NCBI GenBank assembly: GCA_052144935.1
Contig: JBKQPR010000356.1
Span: 1-19,101 of the forward strand
Origin: JOPF133 sp052144935
GTDB lineage: Bacteria > Acidobacteriota > Terriglobia > Bryobacterales > Bryobacteraceae
DNA: 19,101 nt
Direction of reading: 5' to 3'
Shown: piece after piece, positions 13,439-19,101 of the stretch
How the letters are laid out: every line of letters starts with the position of its first letter
Numbering within the stretch: position 1 is the stretch's first letter
The notes under the pieces: generated by a model
What the model was told of the DNA's origin: nothing
What the model saw: only the letters and a program-made list of their open reading frames with translations
Database searches by the model: none
Translations under genes and position numbers: made by a program

Positions 13439-13454
13439 GCCCAGAGGGCGCCCC
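13437..13454 (-). repeat. Dispersed 12-bp GC repeat, copy E (single unit)
   Basis: Minus-strand GGGGCGCCCTCTGGGCCC contains one GCGCCCTCTGGG unit closed by CCC, directly abutting the hairpin at 13419-13438. It is intergenic. Confidence 0.45.
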
Positions 13455-13501
13455 ATCAGCAGGCGGTATTCGATACGTTAGCGGACTTCTGAAACGGTTT
13501 A

Positions 13502-14032
13502 CTAAGCTAAAATCCCCGCCGCTGCCGGCAGGCTTGCCTGCCCCAGGCGGCGGGCGCTTTGGACAGCCTTGCGCGAGTGTACCAGGCGATGGCCGGGGCG
13601 GCCGCATTCGCAGAGGTTGGATTCCACGACCGCCACTACGGTGCAGGTCGGGCGCTCGCCTTCTTCAAAGAAGGCCGCCCAACCGGGTCCGGCCAGGCAG
13701 TTGACGGCCATGTGCAAACCCTCCTGCGCTTCGCATTCGTAGGCCAGCGGCTTGCCGCGCGCGCCCAGCAGAACCGTGAATACAGGGACCTGGAAGGTGC
13801 GCCAAACGGTCTCGCGCTCGCTTTCGGCGAGGAAGGGATGTCCGACGCCGCGTACCACGTACACGGCGCGGGTGGCCCGCACTCCGGAGCCCGCGGCTTC
13901 CATGAGCTGCGACAAGGTGCCGGAAAGAGCGGTGTATTTTCTGGGGCCCTCGGTCTCCACGGCGGGGGTGGCCAGCCAATCCGCAAAGAACGGATGGCGG
14001 ATGCGCGATCCGAAGCGAATAACGACTCGCAT
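13502..14032 (-). CDS. Unknown 176-residue protein at the end of the transketolase operon
   Basis: 176 residues starting MRVVIRFGSRIRHPFFADWL. I do not recognise the family. The middle has TRAVYVVRGVGHPFLAESER and ETVWRTFQVPVFTVLLGARG, giving alternating strands typical of a compact alpha/beta protein. Near the C-terminus ESNLCECGRPGHRL holds Cys-x-Cys with a following His, a possible metal ligand set. There is no signal peptide or membrane segment. It starts 34 nt after the amidohydrolase stop without a clear ribosome binding site. The frame extends upstream to 14188, but that part overlaps the amidohydrolase and looks like shadow. Position suggests a partner of the amidohydrolase, which is inference. 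Confidence 0.65.
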   Translation of the reverse strand: MRVVIRFGSRIRHPFFADWLATPAVETEGPRKYTALSGTLSQLMEAAGSGVRATRAVYVVRGVGHPFLAESERETVWRTFQVPVFTVLLGARGKPLAYECEAQEGLHMAVNCLAGPGWAAFFEEGERPTCTVVAVVESNLCECGRPGHRLVHSRKAVQSARRLGQASLPAAAGILA

Positions 14033-14066
14033 GTAACCGGTTAGTGCGGGGGGCTTCCGGCAAATC

Positions 14067-14999
14067 TCAAGTTTCAGATGAGATTCTCCGCAAATTGCCG
14101 CCCAGAATCCGCCCGGCATCGGCGGCGGATACTTCCAGCTCGGCCAGCACGCGGACCTGTTCCTCAAAAACCGCGCGGTGCCAACCACGCGGGAAGAAGG
14201 AGGAATCGGTGCCGAACAGCAACCGGCCCGGCCCGGCCACCGCCAGGGCGCGCCGGAAGACGGTCTTCAGGTCGAGCCCCTCGTAGCGCGTCCAGGAGTT
14301 GCTGCTGGAGGTGTCCAGGTAGACATTGGGGCAAAGATCGGCCAGCATGAGGGCTTCGCGGAAGTAGCCGGCGCCAAAGTGCGGCACGACGAACGGCGTC
14401 TTCGGATAGCGCAGAGCGATGGCGTGCAGGTCCAGCGGATTGGAAAACCGCATGTCGAAAGGCGAGCGAAGCCCCAGCTTGCGGCGCACCCCCACGGTGA
14501 GGACACCGCAGTGTACGAAGACGGTCTGGCGGAGGGCGGCGGCGCGTTCCAGAACCGGCTCGACGCGCGGATCGTGCAGCGAATAGCAGTGCATGGCCGG
14601 GAACAGGCAGAGGGCCCGCATGCCTTGTCCGGCGGGTGGGCCGGCAGAGGCGGCGGCCAGCGGATTGACCATGGCATAGGGCCAGAAACGTCCCGGCACG
14701 GCGCGGACCGCCGCGGCTACCGAGGCTTCATCGCCCGGGAAACTGGCGATCAGGGCGGCTTGTCCAACGCCCTGGAGATCGAGTTCCGCCGCCCAGGCGC
14801 GGCCCAGACCGGCGGGGTCTTCGGGCGGCAACTGCCAGGCCAGCGTGGCGGCCAGATCCTCGACCGATTTGCCCGAGGGGGCGCCCGCTGGGGTGCCCGA
14901 GGGGGTGGCCGCTGGGCCCGCCAGCGATTCGAAGAAACGGCGCGAGAAGAAATGGACGTGGGCGTCGGCGACCGCCAGGTCACCCCATGGGGTGTTCAT
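14067..14999 (-). CDS. Metal-dependent amidohydrolase family protein (amidohydrolase 2 type)
   Basis: 310 residues. The TIM-barrel metal ligands are in order: DAHVH (H14, H16), VHCG (H163), VPHFG (H207) and FGTDSSFFPRGW (D265). Members hydrolyse or decarboxylate cyclic and aromatic substrates; the specific substrate cannot be told here. The stretch from residue 28 to 43 (GPAATPSGTPAGAPSG) is encoded by a 12-bp-period GC repeat inserted in frame, just after the first metal motif, and probably forms a surface loop. The gene start lies 20 nt inside the response regulator gene, so translation is likely coupled to it. Predicted cytosolic (no signal peptide). Confidence 0.85.
   Translation of the reverse strand: MNTPWGDLAVADAHVHFFSRRFFESLAGPAATPSGTPAGAPSGKSVEDLAATLAWQLPPEDPAGLGRAWAAELDLQGVGQAALIASFPGDEASVAAAVRAVPGRFWPYAMVNPLAAASAGPPAGQGMRALCLFPAMHCYSLHDPRVEPVLERAAALRQTVFVHCGVLTVGVRRKLGLRSPFDMRFSNPLDLHAIALRYPKTPFVVPHFGAGYFREALMLADLCPNVYLDTSSSNSWTRYEGLDLKTVFRRALAVAGPGRLLFGTDSSFFPRGWHRAVFEEQVRVLAELEVSAADAGRILGGNLRRISSET
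14871..14919 (+). repeat. Dispersed 12-bp GC repeat, copy F (inside the amidohydrolase gene)
   Basis: Plus-strand reading: units GCGCCCGCTGGG, GTGCCCGAGGGG and GTGGCCGCTGGG in tandem, preceded by a partial unit and closed by CCC. The gene lies on the minus strand, so this copy is in the opposite orientation relative to its gene compared with copy B. It gives the Ala/Pro/Ser/Gly stretch of the amidohydrolase. Confidence 0.6.
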
Positions 15000-15657
15000 C
15001 CGTCTTGTTCCAGTGGGTGATACCCGCGGCCAGGGCCAGTTGGGTAAGGCCGGCCACGTTATTGACCCCCAACTTCTTCATCATGGTCTTGCGGTAACTG
15101 CGGACGGTTTGCAGGCCCAAATCCAGCATGACCGCAATATCCTTACTGGTCTTGCCCTCGGCCACCAGGCGCAACACCTGCAATTCGCGAGGGGAAAGCG
15201 ACCCCAGCGGGCTGGTATCGTGGGTGTTCAGGTCGCCGCGCTGGATGCGCTGCAACAGGCGGTCGGACACCTGCGAGCTCAGGTAGGAGCCGCCGCGGGC
15301 CACCGTGCGCAGGGCGTCCAGAAGCTCGGTGGAAGAGGCCTTCTTGAGGACGAAGGCGCGCGCGCCCGAGCGGATGGCGCTGACCACCGAATTCTCGTCG
15401 TCGTACATCGACAGGATCACCACTTTGACGGCGGGACAATGGCGCAGCAGCTCGGTGGTGGCTTCAATGCCGTTCATGCCGGGCAGTCCGATATCCATCA
15501 GGACCATATCGGGACTCATCTTCTTACAAAGCTGCACGGCGTCGGCTCCGTTTTCGGCCTCTCCCACCACACGGAATTCGCTACCGCGCTCGAGTATGCC
15601 CTTGACGCCGTCGCGAACCAGCTTGTGATCATCGACAAGAACAATGCCGAATGTCAT
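14980..15657 (-). CDS. NarL/FixJ-type response regulator
   Basis: 225 residues. Receiver domain 1-120 with acidic pair D9-D10, phosphoacceptor D55 (VLMDIGLPGMNG), S83 and K105 (VLKKAS). A LuxR-type HTH spans about 152-215 (LSPRELQVLRLVAEGKTSKD, then IAVMLDLGLQTVRSYRKTMM and KKLGVNNVAGLTQLAL). It is the partner of the histidine kinase encoded 9 nt upstream. Phosphorylation should promote dimer binding to DNA. Its stop lies 20 nt inside the amidohydrolase gene, so the regulator is embedded in the operon it may control. The start follows the family N-terminus TFGIVLVDDHKLV. Confidence 0.95.
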   Translation of the reverse strand: MTFGIVLVDDHKLVRDGVKGILERGSEFRVVGEAENGADAVQLCKKMSPDMVLMDIGLPGMNGIEATTELLRHCPAVKVVILSMYDDENSVVSAIRSGARAFVLKKASSTELLDALRTVARGGSYLSSQVSDRLLQRIQRGDLNTHDTSPLGSLSPRELQVLRLVAEGKTSKDIAVMLDLGLQTVRSYRKTMMKKLGVNNVAGLTQLALAAGITHWNKTDEHPMG

Positions 15658-15666
15658 AACGTTGTC

Positions 15667-16665
15667 TCAGAAATTTCCGTTCGAGGCGGCCCGCACCAGG
15701 GTGCCGTTGCCGCGGTTGCTGACGATCGACAGTTCCAGACCGGCTTCCGCCGCGTAGTGTTCCATGCTCAGCAACCCAAGCCCCCTGCGCCCGCCCAGTA
15801 TATCCGCCGAATCGAATCCGTTCCCATTATCGCGGACCTCCAGGAATAGACCGGCACGTGTGGACTTTACCGCGATTTCGATCGTAGAGCAACTGGAATG
15901 TTGCACGGCATTCTCCACGGCCTCCTGGGCGATGTGAAACACAGCCGATGCGAACGCCTTTTCGATCTTGAGCGAGGGGTCCACGTTGAGCCTCACCGTG
16001 CCCGGGAAGCGCTCGCGCAGGCGGCCCACCATGCGGTCGAGCGCGGAGCGCAGCCCGGCGCGCTCCACGTCGGACGGGTTGAGCGCATAGGTATATTCGC
16101 GGGTCTCCTGCATCATCACTTCGAGGACTTTTTGCATTTCGGCGATGCGGGTGCAGCCTTGCGGCGAAATCGTTTCCAGGTCCATGCGCAGCAGGTCGAG
16201 CTGCAGTCCCATGGCGGTGAGATTCTGGCCCACCACGTCGTGGAGGAACCTGGAGACCTGGCTGCGCTCGAACTCCTGGGCTTTCAACGCCCCCAGCACG
16301 GTGCGGCGCAACTCCTGCTGGGCGCTGCCCCAGGCCGTGGTCTCCGTGGCCAGTCCGCCCACGTAACGGATTTCGTCCTCCGTGCGGATGGGGAACAACG
16401 AGATCTGCCACAAGTGGCTTCCGCCATGCTCGCTGAGCAGCAGGGTTTCACCTTCGAAGGCGCGGGCGATACGAGCCGTCCAGGTTCGGGCGAGGGCCGG
16501 CTCCAGGGCCTCCGGGACACGCCGGCCGAGCAAATCCGCCGCCGGGCACCGCAACAACAGCGAGGGATCGCCGAAGACAGCCACGAATTCCTGGGCGCGG
16601 TTCACAATCCACTGACACACGGGGCTTTGTTGCAGTAACGCCTCGGCCAGGCCCGGGTGTGACAT
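15667..16665 (-). CDS. Cytosolic PAS histidine kinase (HisKA_3/NarX type)
   Basis: 332 residues with no transmembrane segment. Residues about 8-115 resemble a PAS sensor (QWIVNRAQEFVAVFGDPSLL, HLWQISLFPIRTEDEIRYVGG). The HisKA_3 dimerisation helix carries H142 in SRFLHDVVGQNLTAMGLQLD. The ATP-binding domain shows the N box (AVENAVQHS), DNGNGFD, and the G box GGRRGLGLLSMEHYAAEAGL followed by GNGTLVRA. It should autophosphorylate on His and pass phosphate to the response regulator 9 nt downstream. It starts 7 nt after the transketolase C-subunit stop, so it sits in a metabolic operon. The ligand of the PAS domain is unknown. Confidence 0.92.
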   Translation of the reverse strand: MSHPGLAEALLQQSPVCQWIVNRAQEFVAVFGDPSLLLRCPAADLLGRRVPEALEPALARTWTARIARAFEGETLLLSEHGGSHLWQISLFPIRTEDEIRYVGGLATETTAWGSAQQELRRTVLGALKAQEFERSQVSRFLHDVVGQNLTAMGLQLDLLRMDLETISPQGCTRIAEMQKVLEVMMQETREYTYALNPSDVERAGLRSALDRMVGRLRERFPGTVRLNVDPSLKIEKAFASAVFHIAQEAVENAVQHSSCSTIEIAVKSTRAGLFLEVRDNGNGFDSADILGGRRGLGLLSMEHYAAEAGLELSIVSNRGNGTLVRAASNGNF

Positions 16666-16672
16666 GGGTGAC

Positions 16673-17638
16673 CTAGCGCTTGCGCGCCAACACCTTGCGG
16701 ACAGCGGCGGCCACGTCGCGCGCCATCAGGCCGAATTTCGCGAGCAGCTCTTCGGGCTGGCCCGACTCGGCGTAGGTATCGTGAATGCCTACGAACTCCA
16801 TGGGGCAGGGATGGGTTTCGGCGACCGCCTGGGCCACCCGCACGCCCAGGCCGCCATCGATCAGGTGCTCCTCGGCCACCACCATGGCGCCGGTCTCCCC
16901 GGCGGCCTTTTGGATGGCGGCGCGGTCCAGCGGCTTGATCGTGTGCATGTCGAGGACCCTCGCGGAGATGCCCTCGGACTGCAGAGTTTCGGCGGCCAGA
17001 ATGGATTGGGCCACCAGCAGCCCGTCGGCCACGATGGTGACGTCGCTGCCCTCCACCACTTGAATGGCCTTGCCGATCTCGAAGGATTGATCGGCGCCGT
17101 AGACGATGGCCGTCTTCATCCGGCCGCAGCGGATGAAGACCGGACCGTAGTAGGCGGCGGCCTGCCTCACCAACGCCTTGGTGGAGGCTTCATCGGCGGG
17201 CGCAAGGACCACGAAACCGGCCAGGGAACAGGCCAGCCCGATCTCCTCGACGCTCATCTGCGAAGGGCCGTCCTCGCCGATGGAGATGCCGCTGTGCGTG
17301 CCCACCACCTTCAGGTTGACGTGCGGATAAGCCGCGCAGGTGCGGAGCTGCTCGAAGCCCTTATTCATCACGAAAACCGAGAAGCTGGAAACGAAGGGAA
17401 TCTTGCCGGCCATGGCCATGCCAGCGCCGGTGGCCACCATGTCGGCCTCGGCGATGCCGAAGGAGAAGAAGCGCTCGGGAAATTCCTTCTGGAAATAGAC
17501 CGTCATGGTGGATTTGGAGAGATCCGCATCGCACACCACGATGTCCTTGTTTTCGCGGCCCAATTCCACCAGCGCGCGGCCAAACGCCTCGCGGGTTGCA
17601 GGTCCTAATTTCAGCTCGAATTTGGTCTTGGGAGTCAT
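16673..17638 (-). CDS. Transketolase, C-terminal (pyrimidine-binding and C) subunit
   Basis: 321 residues. Pyrimidine-binding domain about 10-170 with the catalytic glutamate in FSFGIAEADM (E64) and GTHSGISIGEDGPSQMSVEE. The transketolase C domain follows (about 190-310) with VVAEEHLIDGGLG and ESGQPEELLAKFG near the end. It pairs with the N-terminal subunit encoded 2 nt upstream to make a split transketolase of the pentose phosphate pathway; split enzymes are common in archaea and several bacterial phyla. The start MTPKTKFELK is set by family length and a GGAG site 11 nt upstream inside the preceding gene; longer open frame upstream overlaps that gene and is not used. Confidence 0.93.
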   Translation of the reverse strand: MTPKTKFELKLGPATREAFGRALVELGRENKDIVVCDADLSKSTMTVYFQKEFPERFFSFGIAEADMVATGAGMAMAGKIPFVSSFSVFVMNKGFEQLRTCAAYPHVNLKVVGTHSGISIGEDGPSQMSVEEIGLACSLAGFVVLAPADEASTKALVRQAAAYYGPVFIRCGRMKTAIVYGADQSFEIGKAIQVVEGSDVTIVADGLLVAQSILAAETLQSEGISARVLDMHTIKPLDRAAIQKAAGETGAMVVAEEHLIDGGLGVRVAQAVAETHPCPMEFVGIHDTYAESGQPEELLAKFGLMARDVAAAVRKVLARKR

Positions 17639-17640
17639 GG

Positions 17641-18456
17641 TTATTGCAGCTCCTGTAGGGCCAGTTTGACTTCGTCCGCGGTGGGCGCAGTGCCGTGGAA
17701 CTTGGGATTGTTTTCCATGAAAGAAACGCCCTTGCCCTTGATGGTATGGGCCACGATGCAGGTTGGTTTGCCCTTGGTGGCTTCGGCTTCTTCGAGAGCG
17801 TGGCGGATGGCCGGGATATCGTGGCCGTCGATTTCCAGGGTATGCCAGCCGAAGGCGCGCCACTTATCCACCAGCGGCTCCAATTCCATGATGTCCTTGA
17901 CGAAGCCATCGAGCTGGATGCGGTTGTAGTCCACGATGGCCACGATGTTATCGGCTTTGTGAAAGGCGCCCGCCATGGCGGCTTCCCAGATCTGCCCTTC
18001 CTGACTTTCGCCATCGCCCAGCAGGACGTAGAAGCGGGAAGGCCGGCCATCCAGGCGTGACGCCAGTCCCATCCCCAGCACCAGGGAGAGACCCGAGCCG
18101 AGCGAGCCGGTAGAGGCTTCGAGCGATGGGATAAAGCGCCTATCGGGATGGCCCTGGTAAATGGAGCCGAGCTTGCGCAGGGTGTTCAATTGGTCCTTGG
18201 GGGTGTAGCCGGCCTCGGCCATGACGGCGTAAAGCACCGGCGCGGCGTGCCCCTTGGAGAGAACGAAGCGGTCGCGATCCACCCAGGTTGGATTGTACGG
18301 AGCGATGCGCATGTAATCGAAGTACAACTCCACCAGAATTTCGACGGCCGAGAGCGACCCGCCGGGATGGCCCGACCCGGCCGCGCCGATCATCTCGATA
18401 ATCTCGCGCCTTACCTGCTTGGCAAGGGCCTGCAATTCGGAAAGAGATTTAGGCAT
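17641..18456 (-). CDS. Transketolase, N-terminal (thiamine diphosphate-binding) subunit
   Basis: 271 residues. AAGSGHPGGSLS (H30), SKGHAAPVLYA, YQGHPD, and the thiamine diphosphate motif GDGESQEGQIWEAA ending at VDYNRIQLDG (147-184) are all present. It binds thiamine diphosphate and magnesium and forms the active site with the C-terminal subunit. It is the first gene of a likely six-gene minus-strand operon. No clear Shine-Dalgarno is seen; a TAAACT -10-like box ends 12 nt before the ATG, so the leader would be very short. The -35 region shows no good match. Confidence 0.95.
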   Translation of the reverse strand: MPKSLSELQALAKQVRREIIEMIGAAGSGHPGGSLSAVEILVELYFDYMRIAPYNPTWVDRDRFVLSKGHAAPVLYAVMAEAGYTPKDQLNTLRKLGSIYQGHPDRRFIPSLEASTGSLGSGLSLVLGMGLASRLDGRPSRFYVLLGDGESQEGQIWEAAMAGAFHKADNIVAIVDYNRIQLDGFVKDIMELEPLVDKWRAFGWHTLEIDGHDIPAIRHALEEAEATKGKPTCIVAHTIKGKGVSFMENNPKFHGTAPTADEVKLALQELQ

Positions 18457-18677
18457 GCGGTAATTGTTAGTTTAGCACTCACGGCGCAGGCGCTTGGGCG
18501 GGCCATGATCCCGCGTCCGATGAGCCTGCCTGGACTCAGGTAGTGGGTACTTCATCTTGGGGCGGTGGTTCCCAAAGCGGCGGTTGTGTTTCGAAAAGTA
18601 CGCAACTCGAAATGTGCCCCGCCGGACTTCCAGCGGCGCACCAGCCCAAACTTTTTTGCGTCTCGGCTGCTTTACCT

Positions 18678-18706
18678 TTGCACGTCAGCACCGGAGGGCG
18701 TATTCT
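18678..18706 (+). promoter_or_regulatory. Promoter of the XRE-ImmA/IrrE-type gene
   Basis: TTGCAC (18678-18683) and TATTCT (18701-18706) are separated by 17 bp, with the ATG 30 bp further. The -10 hexamer is identical to that of the Flp pilin promoter. The 280-bp gap from 18457 to 18736 holds no other gene that I can support. Confidence 0.55.
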
Positions 18707-18736
18707 AGCAACGAACGAAGAGATCATTTAAAACCC

Positions 18737-19101
18737 ATGCCTAGAGAGAAGATTCCCATTAACCCGACGCTGGTTGAGTGGGCGCGCAAGCGGGCCGGGT
18801 TCACCATTCAAGAGGCAGCCGAGAAGTTTAGTCGCATCGCAGCGTGGGAGGCGGGTGAAGCTTTTCCGACCTACCCTCAGCTCGAACGCCTTGCTGAAGA
18901 ATTCAAAGTGCCGATTGCAGTGTTCTTCTTCCCCGAGCCGCCACACTTGCCGCCGATCAGGGAGTCTTTCCGCACCCTACCCGATACGGAGTTCAACCGA
19001 ATCCCGCGCCGGGTTGGATTCCTGCTTCGAAAGGCCAAGGCCCTACAGATGAACCTTGCGGAGCTCAGCCAAGGGCGTAACCCTGCGGCTCGGCTGATCA
19101 C
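18737..19101 (+). CDS. XRE-family HTH protein, probable ImmA/IrrE peptidase type, 3' end outside window
   Basis: 121 codons are visible before the right edge. The start INPTLVEWARKRAGFTIQEA, the AAWEAGEAFPTYPQLERLAE block and FKVPIAVFFFPEPPHLPP are the usual N-terminal half of proteins that continue into an ImmA/IrrE (COG2856) metallopeptidase domain. LRKAKALQMNLAEL then begins the linker. The HTH is a few residues short before IAAWE compared with the usual pattern. The HExxH zinc motif would lie beyond the window, so the peptidase is inferred. Related proteins control mobile elements, toxin-antitoxin modules or stress responses by cleaving a repressor. There is no good ribosome binding site. 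Confidence 0.82.
   Translation, partial: MPREKIPINPTLVEWARKRAGFTIQEAAEKFSRIAAWEAGEAFPTYPQLERLAEEFKVPIAVFFFPEPPHLPPIRESFRTLPDTEFNRIPRRVGFLLRKAKALQMNLAELSQGRNPAARLI

Noticed and set aside
14178..15020. 280-residue plus-strand frame
   Set aside because: Shadow of the amidohydrolase gene, which has all metal ligands in order.
16664..17608. 314-residue plus-strand His/Gly-rich frame
   Set aside because: Shadow of the transketolase C-subunit gene.
18543..18731. 62-residue plus-strand frame before the XRE gene
   Set aside because: No ribosome binding site, and it runs through the promoter of the next gene.

Overview
The window reads as a gene-dense, GC-rich bacterial chromosome segment, most likely from an acidobacterium of the Solibacter/Bryobacterales type. 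This rests on family resemblance only: the Ser/Thr kinase with its LGPYEVLARIGAGGMGEVYRARD start, an orphan Flp pilin, a split transketolase, a bactofilin and MauE-thioredoxin proteins. No rRNA, tRNA, CRISPR array, insertion sequence or phage gene was recognised.

Layout. 1-1507 (-): secreted glycoside-hydrolase-like protein, cut by the left edge. 1805-3766 (+): YmdB-type phosphodiesterase followed 6 nt later by a membrane GGDEF diguanylate cyclase, a probable nucleotide-signalling pair. 3950-4138 (+): Flp pilin with its own promoter. 4413-5261 (+): Ser/Thr kinase that has lost the end of its C-lobe and runs tail-to-tail into a divergent acetate-kinase family gene (5197-6303, -). 6524-7909 (-): tightly coupled operon of a HigB/RelE-like toxin, an XRE antitoxin with an unexplained ~110-residue tail, and a DUF3467-like protein. 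8120-9055 (-): MauE/DoxX membrane protein fused to a thioredoxin domain, divergent from a small GOLD-like membrane-anchored protein (9135-9635, +).

9641-12605 looks like a cell-envelope locus. A minus-strand operon (Cys-containing unknown protein, zinc-ribbon LuxR regulator, bactofilin) is divergent from a pseudokinase-TM-SPOR protein. 12859-13365 (-) is an Api92/DUF1281-like protein. 13502-18456 (-) is a probable single operon: transketolase N subunit, transketolase C subunit, PAS histidine kinase, NarL-type response regulator, metal-dependent amidohydrolase and an unknown 176-aa protein, with very short or negative gaps. At the right edge an XRE-ImmA/IrrE type regulator (18737 onward, +) starts behind a good promoter.

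The most notable unexplained structure is a dispersed 12-bp GC-rich tandem repeat, about GYGCCCNCTGGG and closed by GGGCCC. It is seen at five places (about 4218, 5792, 9086, 13437 and 14871), and two of these lie inside coding regions, where the 12-bp period keeps the frame and adds Ala/Pro/Gly-rich loops. A separate 20-bp-arm palindrome sits in the linker of the SPOR pseudokinase. All functional calls are made by eye from motifs; no database search was possible.
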